From the NCBI RefSeq assembly GCF_030866745.1, contig NZ_CP133016.1, positions 1 to 64,000 of the forward strand: a stretch of DNA of 64,000 nt, given 5' to 3'. The stretch is from Sphingomonas flavescens. GTDB taxonomy: Bacteria > Pseudomonadota > Alphaproteobacteria > Sphingomonadales > Sphingomonadaceae. Every line of letters starts with the position of its first letter. Position 1 is the stretch's first letter. The position numbers and the translations under genes were made by a program. Positions 26,621 through 36,240 of this stretch are shown one piece after another. The notes beneath the pieces are model-generated. The model saw nothing but the letters and a program-made list of their open reading frames with translations. It ran no database searches and was not told the DNA's origin.

Positions 26621-27319
26621 ATGACCATTCGCAACATCGTGATCCTCACGGGCGCCGGCGTGTCGGCCGAAAGCGGCCTCGCGACATTTCGTGGACCCGA
26701 CGGCCTATGGGAGGGACATCGTGTCGAGGATGTTTGCACGCCCGACGCGTATGCGCGCGATCCGGCGTTAGTCCATGCGTTCTACGACGCCCGGCGGGCA
26801 AAGGTCGGAAGCGTCCGGCCGAATGCGGCACATGAAGCTCTGGCGCGCCTTGATGCTGAATGGCCGGGCGAACTGCTCCTGGTGACACAGAATGTCGACG
26901 ATCTTCACGAACGCGCAGGGTCGAAGCGCTTGCATCACATGCACGGCGAATTGACCCGTGGCTGGTGCCTCGCGTGCGATCGACGGATCGACTGGAGCGG
27001 ACCGATGGGTGAGACGGCTACGTGCCCTGCATGCAGTTCGGTGGGGCAGGTTCGGCCGGACATCGTCTGGTTCGGCGAGATGCCGTACGACATGGACCGG
27101 ATCGACGATGCGCTGCGTGCCTGCGACCTGTTCGTGTCGATCGGCACGTCGGGCGCCGTCTATCCGGCGGCCGGTTTCGTCCAGACTGCGCGCTATTGCG
27201 GCGCGCGGACACTTGAAATCAATCTTGAGCCCAGCCTGGGCAGTCACCTGTTCGATGAGGGCCGCATCGGCCCGGCCAGTGTTGAAGTGCCGAAGTGGGT
27301 GGCGGAAATGCTGGCTTAG
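26621..27319 (+). CDS. cobB: NAD-dependent protein deacylase (sirtuin, CobB-like)
   Basis: This 232-residue Sir2 protein removes acyl groups from lysines using NAD. The NAD-binding GAGVSAESGLATFRG, TQNVDD and HMHGEL (with the catalytic His) are present. The zinc site has two CxxC pairs (CLAC and CPAC). Tyr55 and Arg58 in FYDARRAK match the Y-x2-R pair of class III sirtuins, so desuccinylase/demalonylase activity is likely in addition to deacetylation. The stop overlaps that of era by four bases. Confidence 0.9.
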   Translation: MTIRNIVILTGAGVSAESGLATFRGPDGLWEGHRVEDVCTPDAYARDPALVHAFYDARRAKVGSVRPNAAHEALARLDAEWPGELLLVTQNVDDLHERAGSKRLHHMHGELTRGWCLACDRRIDWSGPMGETATCPACSSVGQVRPDIVWFGEMPYDMDRIDDALRACDLFVSIGTSGAVYPAAGFVQTARYCGARTLEINLEPSLGSHLFDEGRIGPASVEVPKWVAEMLA

Positions 27320-28212
27320 TCGGCCCACTCCAGGCCGATGTCGCGGTAGAGCGAGCGGTCCTCATCCCAGCGAGGGTTGACCTTCACATGTAGGAAGAGG
27401 TGGACCGGACGCCCCAGGTGCTGCGCGATCTCTTCGCGTGCGCCCGCGCCGATGGCCTTGAGGCGTCGTCCGCCCTTGCCAATTACGATCGCCTTCTGAC
27501 TGTCGCGCTCGACAAGGATCTGCTGGCGGATTTCGGTCGAGCCGTCGGGACGGTCCTGCCAGGTCTCGGTTTCCACGGCCGTCGCATAAGGCAGTTCCTG
27601 GTGCAGCTGGTTGACGATCTGCTCGCGCGTAAGCTCGGCAGCGACCATCCGGTCGGTGGCGTCCGAGATGTCGTCCTCCGGGTAGAGCCACGGGCCCGTG
27701 GGCATGGCGGTCGCGAGCACCTGCTTAAGATCAGCGACGCCGTCGCCCTGGGCGGCGCTGATCATGAACACGTTGTCGGGACTGAGCCGCTGGGTGAGAT
27801 CGGCCGCGATTGCCAGAAGCTTTTCCTTGGCGACCAGATCGATTTTGTTGAGCACGAGGATCAATGGATGCTGCCGGTCGCCCAGTGCAGCGATAATCCG
27901 CTCAACCTCGGCGCTAAGGTAAGCCGCTGCGTCGATTACCAGCAGGATTAGGTCGGCATCCTGCGCCCCCGTCCAGGCCGCAGCAACCATCGCCCGATCC
28001 AGTCGCCGGCGGGGTTCGAAGATGCCCGGCGTATCGACGAGCAGAATTTGAGACTCGCCGGAAATTGCGATGCCCATCAGTCGCGCGCGGGTGGTTTGCG
28101 CCTTGGGGCTAACGATCGCGACCTTCTGCCCAACCAGGGCATTGACCAGCGTCGACTTGCCCGCGTTCGGGGCGCCGATCACGGCAACGAAGCCGGCACG
28201 CTGCTCGCTCAT
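27316..28212 (-). CDS. era: GTPase Era
   Basis: Era is a GTPase that binds the 3' end of 16S rRNA and assists 30S maturation. The 298-residue product has the G1 loop GAPNAGKS (13-20), G3 DTPG, G4 NKID and a C-terminal KH domain (IVIGKGGRRLKAIGAGAREEI). The frame extends further upstream, but the ATG at 28212 overlaps the rnc stop and begins MSEQRAGFVAVIG. It is the last gene of lepB-rnc-era, all coupled by four-base overlaps. Confidence 0.95.
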   Translation of the reverse strand: MSEQRAGFVAVIGAPNAGKSTLVNALVGQKVAIVSPKAQTTRARLMGIAISGESQILLVDTPGIFEPRRRLDRAMVAAAWTGAQDADLILLVIDAAAYLSAEVERIIAALGDRQHPLILVLNKIDLVAKEKLLAIAADLTQRLSPDNVFMISAAQGDGVADLKQVLATAMPTGPWLYPEDDISDATDRMVAAELTREQIVNQLHQELPYATAVETETWQDRPDGSTEIRQQILVERDSQKAIVIGKGGRRLKAIGAGAREEIAQHLGRPVHLFLHVKVNPRWDEDRSLYRDIGLEWAD

Positions 28213-28871
28213 TGAACTTGCGCCAGCAAGGCAGCGGCCGCCGCCGTCTCGGCTTCCTGCTTGCTCGCTCCCTCCGCACTGGCTTCCCCAAGCGTTCGCA
28301 CGGAAACGCGGACGGTGAACCGCGGCGCGTGATGGGCGCCGGTTCTTGCCGTAACTTCGTACATGGGAGCCTTGACGCCCTTGGCCGCGGCCAGTTCCTG
28401 AAGCGCGGACTTGGGATGTTGCGGCGCTTTGCGCTGACTGGAAAGTTCTTCGTCCCAAAGGCGCAGGATCAGTCGCTGTGCCGGCTCAAGCCCGCCGTCG
28501 AGATAGAGCGCGCCGATCAATGCCTCGACCACGTCACCGACGACATTGTCGCTTTCACTCGCCCGATCTTCGCGCGCTTGCCGACCGAGGCGAATGAGCG
28601 GCGGCAGGCCGATTTCCCGACCGTTCTCGGCGCAGGTGCCGCGATCGACGAGCGCGTTGTAGCGCTTCGACAAATGGCCTTCGGGCTCGTTCGGGTATCG
28701 GTCGTAAAGCGCGCGGGCGATGACCATGCCGAGCACGCGATCACCGAGAAATTCCAGCCGCTCATAGCTATCCCCGCCGACGCTGGAGTGCGTCAAAGCC
28801 ATTTCGAACAGGCGCAGGTCGGCCGGCTCGTGCCCCAGCCGGTCGCGGACGAAGGCGGCGACGTCGCTCAT
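28209..28871 (-). CDS. rnc: Ribonuclease III
   Basis: RNase III cleaves double-stranded RNA in rRNA and mRNA processing. The 220-residue product has the signature ERLEFLGDRVLG with the acidic active-site residues, a second acidic set in DVVEALIGALYLDGG, and a C-terminal dsRNA-binding domain (PKSALQELAAAKGV to AEGASKQEAETAAA). The ATG at 28871 overlaps the lepB stop; the frame is open further upstream without support. Gene order lepB-rnc-era is the classical one. Confidence 0.95.
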   Translation of the reverse strand: MSDVAAFVRDRLGHEPADLRLFEMALTHSSVGGDSYERLEFLGDRVLGMVIARALYDRYPNEPEGHLSKRYNALVDRGTCAENGREIGLPPLIRLGRQAREDRASESDNVVGDVVEALIGALYLDGGLEPAQRLILRLWDEELSSQRKAPQHPKSALQELAAAKGVKAPMYEVTARTGAHHAPRFTVRVSVRTLGEASAEGASKQEAETAAAAALLAQVQ

Positions 28872-29725
28872 CGAGGTGCGTCCGCGTAGCCGTTTCCGAT
28901 GCGTTGAGTCCGCAGCGCACTGAACCAGGTCCAGGGCTTGAACCATGAGGCGCCTCCATCGGTCGACCAGAAAGTAACTAGCGCGCGTCCGATGAGATTT
29001 TGCGTGGGGACCATGCCGACGCCGCCCTCGGCTGCCTGAAACCTGCTGTCCAGACTGTCGTCGCGGTTATCACCCATCAGGAAGACGTGGCCTGGCGGAA
29101 CGATCACCGGTGCGAAGTCGTCGGCGACCCCATGTTCGACCTGGTCGAGAACCGTGTAGCTTGGCCCAGCCGGGAGCGTTTCCCGGAATGAGCGGTAGAG
29201 ACAGTAGCCCTGACCATTGACCACGGCCAAGGCTGGCGCGGCAGGCGGAACGACGCGGCATGGACTGTTGGCAGTGACAGCGATGCGCGCGAAACCGAGC
29301 GGCTCCTGTGCCAGTAGCCGACCATTCAAGATCACGCGCCCGTCACGAACGGCGACCGTATCTCCAGGCAGTCCGATGACGCGCTTGATGAGGTCGGAAT
29401 CCTCGGTCGGATGGCGGAAGACGACGACGTCGCCACGCTTGGGAAGGTGACTGAAGATGCGGCCATCGAACGCCGGAAAGCCGAATGGGAAGCTGTAGCG
29501 GGAAAAGCCGTACGGCCATTTCGCGACCGCCAGGTAGTCGCCGATATACAGGGTCGGAAGCATTGAGCCCGAGGGGATGTTGAACGGCGCGATGATGAAA
29601 GCGCGGAACATCCAGGCGGCGATGGCGACGATCAGGATGAAGCGGGCCAGCGAGCCTGCCGTTTCGCCTTTTTCAGGCTGCAGAGGCGGAGCGTTCGTTT
29701 CCGGCGATGTCGGGCTGGTAGCCAT
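28868..29725 (-). CDS. lepB: Signal peptidase I
   Basis: LepB removes signal peptides at the periplasmic face of the inner membrane. The 285-residue product has a single predicted transmembrane helix (about 25-46) directly before the catalytic Ser54 (PSGSMLPTL). Lys114 lies in DLIKRVIGLPGD, and GHVFLMGDNRDDSLDSR is box E. I chose the ATG at 29725, because the upstream in-frame extension lies in the gap to pgi and adds no domain. It heads the lepB-rnc-era operon and is divergent from pgi. Confidence 0.94.
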   Translation of the reverse strand: MATSPTSPETNAPPLQPEKGETAGSLARFILIVAIAAWMFRAFIIAPFNIPSGSMLPTLYIGDYLAVAKWPYGFSRYSFPFGFPAFDGRIFSHLPKRGDVVVFRHPTEDSDLIKRVIGLPGDTVAVRDGRVILNGRLLAQEPLGFARIAVTANSPCRVVPPAAPALAVVNGQGYCLYRSFRETLPAGPSYTVLDQVEHGVADDFAPVIVPPGHVFLMGDNRDDSLDSRFQAAEGGVGMVPTQNLIGRALVTFWSTDGGASWFKPWTWFSALRTQRIGNGYADAPR

Positions 29726-29802
29726 CGCGCGCTTGTTTCCGCCCGATGGGAACCCGTCAAGCGGGGTGGCAATCGCCCGTCCGGACACTATGTGCGGCCA
29801 AC

Positions 29803-31275
29803 ATGGCAGAAACGACGATCAGGCGGCTCGAAACCCTCTTCAACGATGAGCCGGATCGACTCAGCCGGCTAAGCTTCGACGTCGCCGGGATTTATTTCGA
29901 CTTTTCGAAGACCCACCTCGATTCGAACATTCTCACCCTCGGGGTCCGGCGTAGCGAAAAGATGGGCTTCGCTTCCGCGCGCGAGGCGCTGTTCAACGGC
30001 GGCGTGGTCAACCCCAGTGAAGGCCGCCCCGCCACGCACGTGGCCGAACGCGGCAGTGGGTCACCTGAGGACGTGGACGTGGCCCAAGCGCGGCGACTAC
30101 GGATGCGGGCGCTGGTCGACGCCATCGAGGCAGGTGCGTTCGGCGATATCACGGGCATCTTGCACATTGGCATCGGCGGCTCCGTGCTCGGTCCTGCCCT
30201 CGCGGTAGACGCACTCGGCCGCCGCCGCTCAGGGCTCAACGTCCGTTTTCTTTCCAACATTGACGGCGCGGCCTTCGACGACGCCGTCCGGACGCTGGAT
30301 CCGGCAACCACGCTGATCGTCGTTGCGTCGAAGACATTCACAACCCTCGAAACGATGACCAACCTCGACGCCGCGCGGGCATGGCTCAGCGACGCCGGTG
30401 TTGACGATCCAGATGGAAGGATCATCGCACTGACGGCCAAGCCCGAGGCAGCAGCCGAGCGAGGGGTCGACGATACACGCATCCTTGTTTTCGGCGAAGG
30501 CGTCGGGGGCCGCTATTCGCTGTGGAGCGCGGTCGGGCTGACCATCGCCTTGGCGCTTGGGTGGGACGCGTTCGAGGAGATGCTTGAGGGTGCGGCCGAG
30601 ATGGACCGTCACTTCCGCTTTGCCGATCCCGCATCCAACGTTCCGCTAATCGCTGCTTTCGCCGACCGCTTTTATGTCGAGGAGCAAGGCTGCCAGACGC
30701 GAGCGCTGTTCGCTTACGACGAGCGCCTGCGCCTACTGCCGTTCTACCTACAGCAGTTGGAAATGGAATCGAATGGCAAGTCCGTCACCGTCAATGGCGA
30801 CCCGGTGGAGTCGACCGCACCCGTGACGTGGGGCGGCACCGGGACGGACGCGCAGCACGCGGTATTCCAATTGCTGCACCAGGGGACGGTGCTGGTTCCG
30901 GTCGAGTTCGTGGCGGTGACTGAGGGCGACGATGCGCAGGATCCCGAGCAACATCGCCTGCTGTTGCTCAATGCCTTCGCGCAGGGGGCGGCGCTTATGG
31001 AAGGGCGGACGAGCGACGACCCGCAGCGCACCTATCCCGGCAACCGCCCGAGCACGTCGATCTTGCTCAGTGTACTCGACGGCCGTGCGCTTGGCGCTTT
31101 GATCGCCTTTTACGAGCACCGCACATTCGCCAATGCAGTGCTTCTGGGTATCAATCCGTTCGATCAGTTCGGCGTCGAACTGGGCAAGGACATTGCACGC
31201 AAGCTTGCCGATGACGACGGCGAAGCGACGCTGGACGCGTCCACGCGCGCGCTGATGGAAAGAGCAGGAATCTGA
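29803..31275 (+). CDS. pgi: Glucose-6-phosphate isomerase
   Basis: Pgi interconverts glucose-6-phosphate and fructose-6-phosphate. The 490-residue enzyme has GIGGSVLGP and SKTFTTLETMTN for phosphate binding. It also has GVGGRYSLWSAVGL (PGI signature 1) and the C-terminal block GINPFDQFGVELGK (signature 2), which contains the catalytic-region residues. It is shorter than E. coli Pgi (549). The ATG at 29803 follows the frame of homologues; a GTG-region extension from 29746 is unlikely. Its stop overlaps the gor ATG by one base (TGATG). Confidence 0.95.
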   Translation: MAETTIRRLETLFNDEPDRLSRLSFDVAGIYFDFSKTHLDSNILTLGVRRSEKMGFASAREALFNGGVVNPSEGRPATHVAERGSGSPEDVDVAQARRLRMRALVDAIEAGAFGDITGILHIGIGGSVLGPALAVDALGRRRSGLNVRFLSNIDGAAFDDAVRTLDPATTLIVVASKTFTTLETMTNLDAARAWLSDAGVDDPDGRIIALTAKPEAAAERGVDDTRILVFGEGVGGRYSLWSAVGLTIALALGWDAFEEMLEGAAEMDRHFRFADPASNVPLIAAFADRFYVEEQGCQTRALFAYDERLRLLPFYLQQLEMESNGKSVTVNGDPVESTAPVTWGGTGTDAQHAVFQLLHQGTVLVPVEFVAVTEGDDAQDPEQHRLLLLNAFAQGAALMEGRTSDDPQRTYPGNRPSTSILLSVLDGRALGALIAFYEHRTFANAVLLGINPFDQFGVELGKDIARKLADDDGEATLDASTRALMERAGI

Positions 31276-32615
31276 TGGCCGACTTCGACCTTTTCGTCAT
31301 CGGCGCCGGCTCGGGCGGCGTTCGCGCTTCGCGCGTCTCGGCAGCCTATGGCGCCCGGGTAGCTATCGCGGAGGAGTATAAGGTCGGGGGTACATGCGTC
31401 ATCCGTGGCTGCGTGCCCAAGAAGCTGCTCGTTTACGGCGCGCACTTTGCGGAGGATCTCGACGATGCGGCGATGTTCGGCTGGGACGTCCCGCAAAAAC
31501 GGTTCGATTGGCAGGTCCTGCGCGACAACGTGCTTGCCGAAGTCGGCCGTCTGGAGGGCGCCTACACCGAAACGTTGACCAATCACGACGTCACAATCTT
31601 CCACGAGCGCGCGGTGGTCACCGGACCAAATTCGGTGCGGCTGGCGAGCGGTAGGGAGGTCACGGCCGACAAGATCCTGATTGCAACCGGCGCGACACCT
31701 GTTTTGCCGAACATCGAGGGTGTCGAGCATGCGATCACCTCGAACGAGGTTTTTCTGCTCGAGAAGCTCCCCAAGCGCATCGTCATCGTGGGCGGCGGCT
31801 ACATCGCCAATGAATTTGCCGGCATCTTCCATCAGTTCGGTAGCCACGTCACGCTGGTAAACCGGACCGACGTCATCCTTCGCCACTACGATCAGCAGCT
31901 CGTCGACAGGCTCATGCAGATCTCGCTGCGCAAGGGTATCGACTTCAAGTTCAACGCTCTCATCGAGAGGGTCGAGAAGCGTGACGATGGTACGCTTCAT
32001 GTTTCGATGAGCGGTTGCGACGATTTCGATGCCGACGCGGTGCTGTTTGCAACGGGGCGGCATCCGCACACCTCCGGCCTCGGGCTGGAGGATGTCGCCG
32101 TTAAGATGGGCGACAATGGCCGCATCGTCGTTGACGACGACAATCGCACGTCCGTGCCTTCGATCTTCGCGGTTGGGGACGTGACCGATCGAGTGCAGCT
32201 GACGCCGGTCGCGATCCGCGAGGGCCAGGCCTTTGCCGATACCTATTTCGGCAAGAAGCCGCATAAGGTCGATTACAACTGCATACCTTCGGCGGTATTC
32301 AGCCACCCTCCTCTCGCAGGCGTCGGTCTCACCGAAAGCCAGGCGCGGGAGAAGCTGGGGCAGGTGAAGACATATACCTCGGACTTCCGAGCGATGAAGA
32401 ATGTTCTCGCGGGGCGGAATGAGCGCTCGCTCTACAAGCTTGTGGTCGACGAGTTGACCGAGCGGATCGTCGGCATTCACATGATCGGTCCCGATGCGCC
32501 CGAAATTCTTCAGGCAGCCGCAATTGCGGTGAAAGGCCAGCTGAAGAAGTCGGATTTCGACGCAACGGTTGCGCTCCATCCGACCATGGCCGAAGAACTC
32601 GTTCTCATGCGCTGA
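31275..32615 (+). CDS. gor: Glutathione-disulfide reductase
   Basis: This FAD enzyme regenerates reduced glutathione with NADPH. The 446-residue product has the FAD motif GAGSGG (10-15), the redox-active disulfide C41-C46 in GGTCVIRGCVPKK, an NADPH motif GGGYIANEFA, and the dimer-interface HPTMAEE with the catalytic His. It is directly coupled to pgi, which feeds the pentose phosphate route that supplies NADPH. gshB is also present in the window, so glutathione is made here. Confidence 0.95.
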   Translation: MADFDLFVIGAGSGGVRASRVSAAYGARVAIAEEYKVGGTCVIRGCVPKKLLVYGAHFAEDLDDAAMFGWDVPQKRFDWQVLRDNVLAEVGRLEGAYTETLTNHDVTIFHERAVVTGPNSVRLASGREVTADKILIATGATPVLPNIEGVEHAITSNEVFLLEKLPKRIVIVGGGYIANEFAGIFHQFGSHVTLVNRTDVILRHYDQQLVDRLMQISLRKGIDFKFNALIERVEKRDDGTLHVSMSGCDDFDADAVLFATGRHPHTSGLGLEDVAVKMGDNGRIVVDDDNRTSVPSIFAVGDVTDRVQLTPVAIREGQAFADTYFGKKPHKVDYNCIPSAVFSHPPLAGVGLTESQAREKLGQVKTYTSDFRAMKNVLAGRNERSLYKLVVDELTERIVGIHMIGPDAPEILQAAAIAVKGQLKKSDFDATVALHPTMAEELVLMR

Positions 32616-32635
32616 GGCGCGGTCCGGGGGGACAT

Positions 32636-34219
32636 TTGCACGACGCGATCATCATCGGCGCCGGCCATAATGGCCTGACCTGCGCTCATTACCTTGCCAA
32701 GCGCGGCCTTAAGGTCGCCGTCCTTGAGGCAGCAGGTACGGTCGGCGGGGCGGCCGTCACGGACGAGTTTCTACCCGGCTTCCGCAATTCCGCCGCCAGC
32801 TATACCGTCAGCCTGCTGCAGCCGAAGGTCATTCGCGACATGGATCTTGAACGGCATGGCCTGAAGGTCGTGCTGCGCAAGACGGACAATTTCTTGCCGG
32901 GGGATGGGCAATACCTCCTTGCGGGCCGTGGAGGTCTCACGCGCAAGGAAATTGCCCGGCATCACAAACCGGATGCCGAAGGCTACGATCGCTACATCGC
33001 GGAACTCGAGACCGTGGTGCGGCTGCTCAAGAAGTGGCTGCTTCGGGCTCCGCCGAACGTCGGTCGCCGCCTGAGCGCAATTCCCAAGCTCCTCACTCTT
33101 GGCCGCGACATGGCTGGTCTGACATTGGCCGAAACCCGCGTGGTGCACGACTTCGCTCTACGGAGCGCGACGGAGATTCTTGATCGCCACTTCGAGCACG
33201 ACCTGACCAAAGCGCTGTTCGGGTTCGACGGCGTCGTCGGCAATTTCGCATCGCCCGACGCGCCAGGGACGGCTTACGTGTTGCTCCACCATCTGTTCGG
33301 TGAAGCCGCTGGCGTACCGGGCGCTTGGGGTCACGCTATCGGCGGCATGGGGGCAATCACCCAGGCGATGGCTCGCGCCTGCCGCGAGGCAGGCGTGGAC
33401 ATCGTCCTGAATACGCCGGTTGAGGAGATCATCGTTGCGAACGGGCGTGCCGCCGGAGTGGTTGCGGATGGCAAAGCTTGGCAGGCAGCAAATATTGTCG
33501 GCGGCGTAAATCCTCGGTTGCTGTTCGACCGGCTGCTGCCGCGTGGTGCTGTGGATGACGACGTGTCGCGCCGCATGCACGGCTGGAAGTGCGAAAGCGC
33601 GACCTTCCGGATGAACGTCGCCCTGTCAGAGCTTCCTAAGTTCACGGTGTTGCCGAAAAAGGGAAACCACCTGACCGCGGGCATCATCATGGCGCCGAGC
33701 CTCGATTACATGCACCGTGCCTATCTCGACGCCGCGAATGATGGCTGGTCGAAACAACCGATCATCGAGATGCTTATCCCCTCGACGCTGGACACCACAC
33801 TGGCACCGAAGGGCAGGCACGTCGCCAGCCTGTTCTGTCAGCATTTCCGCTACGACCTTGGTCCGAAACGCGACTGGGACAAGGAGCGCGAGAAGGCCGC
33901 CGATCATGTGATCGCGACCGTGGACGCGCACGCGCCCGGCTTCAGCGCGTCGGTGCTCGGCCGACAGATACATTCTCCGTTGGACCTCGAACGCCGCTTT
34001 GGCCTGATTGGGGGCGACATCTTCCACGGCAAGATGGGGCTCGACCAGCTGTTCAGCGCACGGCCGATGATCGGTGCCGCTGATTACCGAATGCCGCTAA
34101 AGGGTCTGTACCTCTGCGGCTCAGGCGCGCACCCAGGCGGCGGAGTCACGGGGGCGCCCGGGCACAACGCGGCGCAGGCGATATTGGCCGACCGTAAGCC
34201 CTGGGCACGGCGCCGATGA
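32636..34219 (+). CDS. Phytoene dehydrogenase-like FAD/NAD(P)-binding oxidoreductase
   Basis: The 527-residue protein belongs to the CrtI/PYROXD2-type flavoprotein family. It has the dinucleotide motif IIIGAGHNGLTCAHYLAKRG, LEAAGTVGGAAVTDEF, and a C-terminal FAD block (YLCGSGAHPGGGVTGAPGHNAA). It starts with TTG; a GGGGGG run precedes it, and no ATG lies before the FAD motif. It is probably not the carotenoid desaturase itself, because no other carotenoid genes are nearby. The stop overlaps the start of a CoA-transferase gene by four bases. Substrate unknown. Confidence 0.82.
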   Translation: MHDAIIIGAGHNGLTCAHYLAKRGLKVAVLEAAGTVGGAAVTDEFLPGFRNSAASYTVSLLQPKVIRDMDLERHGLKVVLRKTDNFLPGDGQYLLAGRGGLTRKEIARHHKPDAEGYDRYIAELETVVRLLKKWLLRAPPNVGRRLSAIPKLLTLGRDMAGLTLAETRVVHDFALRSATEILDRHFEHDLTKALFGFDGVVGNFASPDAPGTAYVLLHHLFGEAAGVPGAWGHAIGGMGAITQAMARACREAGVDIVLNTPVEEIIVANGRAAGVVADGKAWQAANIVGGVNPRLLFDRLLPRGAVDDDVSRRMHGWKCESATFRMNVALSELPKFTVLPKKGNHLTAGIIMAPSLDYMHRAYLDAANDGWSKQPIIEMLIPSTLDTTLAPKGRHVASLFCQHFRYDLGPKRDWDKEREKAADHVIATVDAHAPGFSASVLGRQIHSPLDLERRFGLIGGDIFHGKMGLDQLFSARPMIGAADYRMPLKGLYLCGSGAHPGGGVTGAPGHNAAQAILADRKPWARRR

Positions 34220-35412
34220 AGCCGTTGCAGGGAATCAAGGTTCTGGACCTCAGCCGCGTCCTTGCGGGACCGTGGTGCACACAACTCCTTGCGGACCTGG
34301 GCGCTGAGGTGATCAAGATCGAACGACCGGGCGTGGGGGACGACACGCGTCATTGGGGGCCGCCCTGGTTCGGCGACGGCGAGGACCGGGTTGCTGCCTA
34401 TTTTCTGAGCTGCAACCGCGGGAAGCGATCCGCCGCCATCGACTTCGCCCAACCTGACGGGGCGAACCTGGTGCGCCGGCTTGCCGATCAGGCGGATGTC
34501 GTCGTGGAAAATTTCAAGGTTGGCGGGCTGCGCAAGTTTGGGTTGGATGCCGAGACACTGCGGAAGGCCAATCCGCGGCTTATCTACGCCTCGATCACGG
34601 GCTTCGGTCAGGACGGACCCTATGCCGACCGCGCAGGTTACGATTTCATCATCCAGGGCATGGGTGGGATGATGAGCGTCACGGGTTTGCCTGACGGCGA
34701 GCCGGGCGGTGCGCCGATGCGGGCAGGCGTCGCGATCGTGGACCTGTTCACCGGCATGTATACCAGCGTGTCGATCCTCGCCGCGCTGTTCAACCGCGAA
34801 CGGACAGGGGAGGGGGCGACGATCGACATGGCCCTCTTCGATACGCAGATTGCGGTCATGGCGAACCAAGCGTCCAATGCGCTGGTGTCCGGACGGGATC
34901 CGCCTCGTCAGGGCAACACGCATCCGAACATCGTTCCCTACCAGCCGTTCGATGCCGCGGATCAGCCGATCATCATCGCGGTCGGGAACGACCGGCAGTT
35001 CGGGCGCCTGGCGTCAATCTGCGGCCACGAGGAATGGATCACGGATCCTCGCTTTGCTACGAACGAAGCACGCGTGGCCAACCGCTCGGAACTCGTGCCC
35101 CTGGTCGCACAGTCGATTGCGACGAGACCGGCCGCCGAATGGCTCGAGGCGCTGGAAAAGTCGGGTATCCCGGCGGGGCCGATCAACCGCCTGACGCAGG
35201 CGCTCGAAGACGTTCAAATCCAGCATCGGCAGATGGTCCGGGCGATCGCCGGGGTACCGCAGGTGGGATCGCCGGTCCGGATCGATGGCGAGCGAACGGA
35301 CGCGGAACTGCCGCCGCCAAAACTTGGTCAGCACACCGCGCAGGTGCTCGACGATCTCCGCCTGCAATCCGCCGAGATCGACCGCCTCAAAGCCGCTGGA
35401 ATCGTCGGCTGA
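34216..35412 (+). CDS. CaiB/BaiF family (class III) CoA-transferase
   Basis: The 398-residue enzyme matches family III CoA-transferases. It starts LQGIKVLDLSRVLAGPWCTQLLADLGAEVIKIE, and has YDFIIQGMGGMMSVTG with the catalytic Asp and GAPMRAGVAIVDLFTGMY. These transfer CoA between carboxylic acids. The acyl substrate is unknown. Translational coupling to the upstream CrtI-like flavoprotein suggests a shared pathway on a CoA-activated lipid or aromatic acid. It ends three bases from the stop of a convergent gene. Confidence 0.88.
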   Translation: MKPLQGIKVLDLSRVLAGPWCTQLLADLGAEVIKIERPGVGDDTRHWGPPWFGDGEDRVAAYFLSCNRGKRSAAIDFAQPDGANLVRRLADQADVVVENFKVGGLRKFGLDAETLRKANPRLIYASITGFGQDGPYADRAGYDFIIQGMGGMMSVTGLPDGEPGGAPMRAGVAIVDLFTGMYTSVSILAALFNRERTGEGATIDMALFDTQIAVMANQASNALVSGRDPPRQGNTHPNIVPYQPFDAADQPIIIAVGNDRQFGRLASICGHEEWITDPRFATNEARVANRSELVPLVAQSIATRPAAEWLEALEKSGIPAGPINRLTQALEDVQIQHRQMVRAIAGVPQVGSPVRIDGERTDAELPPPKLGQHTAQVLDDLRLQSAEIDRLKAAGIVG

Positions 35413-35415
35413 GCT

Positions 35416-36090
35416 CTACTTCCCGACCTTGCTCGCGCCCTCGACCAACAGGTCGAGTTGCTTCTGACAGCCCTTGTCCACCAGCACCTGCGCCGAACCG
35501 ACAAGGTCCGCAGGCGGGGAAGAGACGCTAACCAGTTCAAGCTTGTTAGTGTCGCCACCATCCGGCCATTCAACCGAATATTCCGCGCCGCTCTTCAAAG
35601 GCAACGCGGCAGGCCACGCAGCCAGCGCCTTGCCAGCCGCCCAGCTGAGCTGCTGCGCCTGACCGTCCTGCGAGCGAATGGTGACCGTCAGCGCACCTTC
35701 GCTGTCGGGCCGCCATAGTTGCAGTTTGTTGTTGGCGACGCAGACTTTGCCGCTCGTCGTCGCGTCCGCGTCCCAGATGCTGGGGTTGTGCGCGACCTCG
35801 GCGGCACGCAGCGCACCGAAGCGGCCGCGTTGACCGGCCGCCGACGCAAGCGTCACCTGCTTAGCATCGAAATTGCCGGGACCGCGAAGCGTTTGCGCGC
35901 TCGCCGGGCCGATGACTGTCAGGATATCCCCGCCCTGGAGGTTGATCTTCGCTGTTTCCGACAATGTCTTGCCCGGCGGGTAAGCCTTCGCCGAAGGACC
36001 CAGCGACTTCACCACTACCACGCTTGCAGCGGACGCGGTTGAACCGGCCATTGCCACCGCGGCGATGCCCCACAGCATAAGCTTCCGCAT
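35416..36090 (-). CDS. Secreted protein of unknown function
   Basis: The product of about 224 residues has a signal peptide (MRKLMLWGIAAVAMAG, cleavage near ASAAS) and no further membrane segment, so it is probably periplasmic. A segment reading NLQGGDILTVIGPASAQTLRGPGNF recalls FecR-like domains, but the match is weak and I do not assign the family. The C-terminal quarter has one cysteine (DKGCQKQ) and another lies at KVCVANN. The upstream frame reaches 36126, but the ATG at 36090 begins the signal peptide. It lies downstream of the kinase-less sensor gene on the same strand, and the two may work together. Confidence 0.6.
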   Translation of the reverse strand: MRKLMLWGIAAVAMAGSTASAASVVVVKSLGPSAKAYPPGKTLSETAKINLQGGDILTVIGPASAQTLRGPGNFDAKQVTLASAAGQRGRFGALRAAEVAHNPSIWDADATTSGKVCVANNKLQLWRPDSEGALTVTIRSQDGQAQQLSWAAGKALAAWPAALPLKSGAEYSVEWPDGGDTNKLELVSVSSPPADLVGSAQVLVDKGCQKQLDLLVEGASKVGK

Positions 36091-36212
36091 TATCCCAGCT
36101 CCTCGTCTAATCCGCAAAAACTGCATTGCCCCGTCAGCTTTCCGAGCTGCGGCCGAGTCGAATTCCGGTGTCGCTTTAACGGTAAATTATGCTTTCATTT
36201 AACCGAGGTCAA

Positions 36213-36240
36213 TTAATCGCCCGTCGGTTGCGGCGATTAA
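36213..36240 (-). terminator. Hairpin overlapping the stop codon of the membrane sensor-like gene
   Basis: TTAATCGCC (36213-36221) pairs perfectly with GGCGATTAA (36232-36240) over a 10-base loop. On the minus strand the stem includes the TAA stop of the 36237 gene. There is no proper T-run after it, so it may be a weak terminator or an mRNA 3' stabiliser. Confidence 0.4.

Noticed and set aside
31164..32579. 471-codon minus-strand ORF across gor
   Set aside because: Antisense shadow of a clear glutathione reductase gene.
32636..34219. Carotenoid biosynthesis gene (crtI)
   Set aside because: The fold fits, but no crtB, crtE or crtY lies nearby and the partner is a CoA-transferase.
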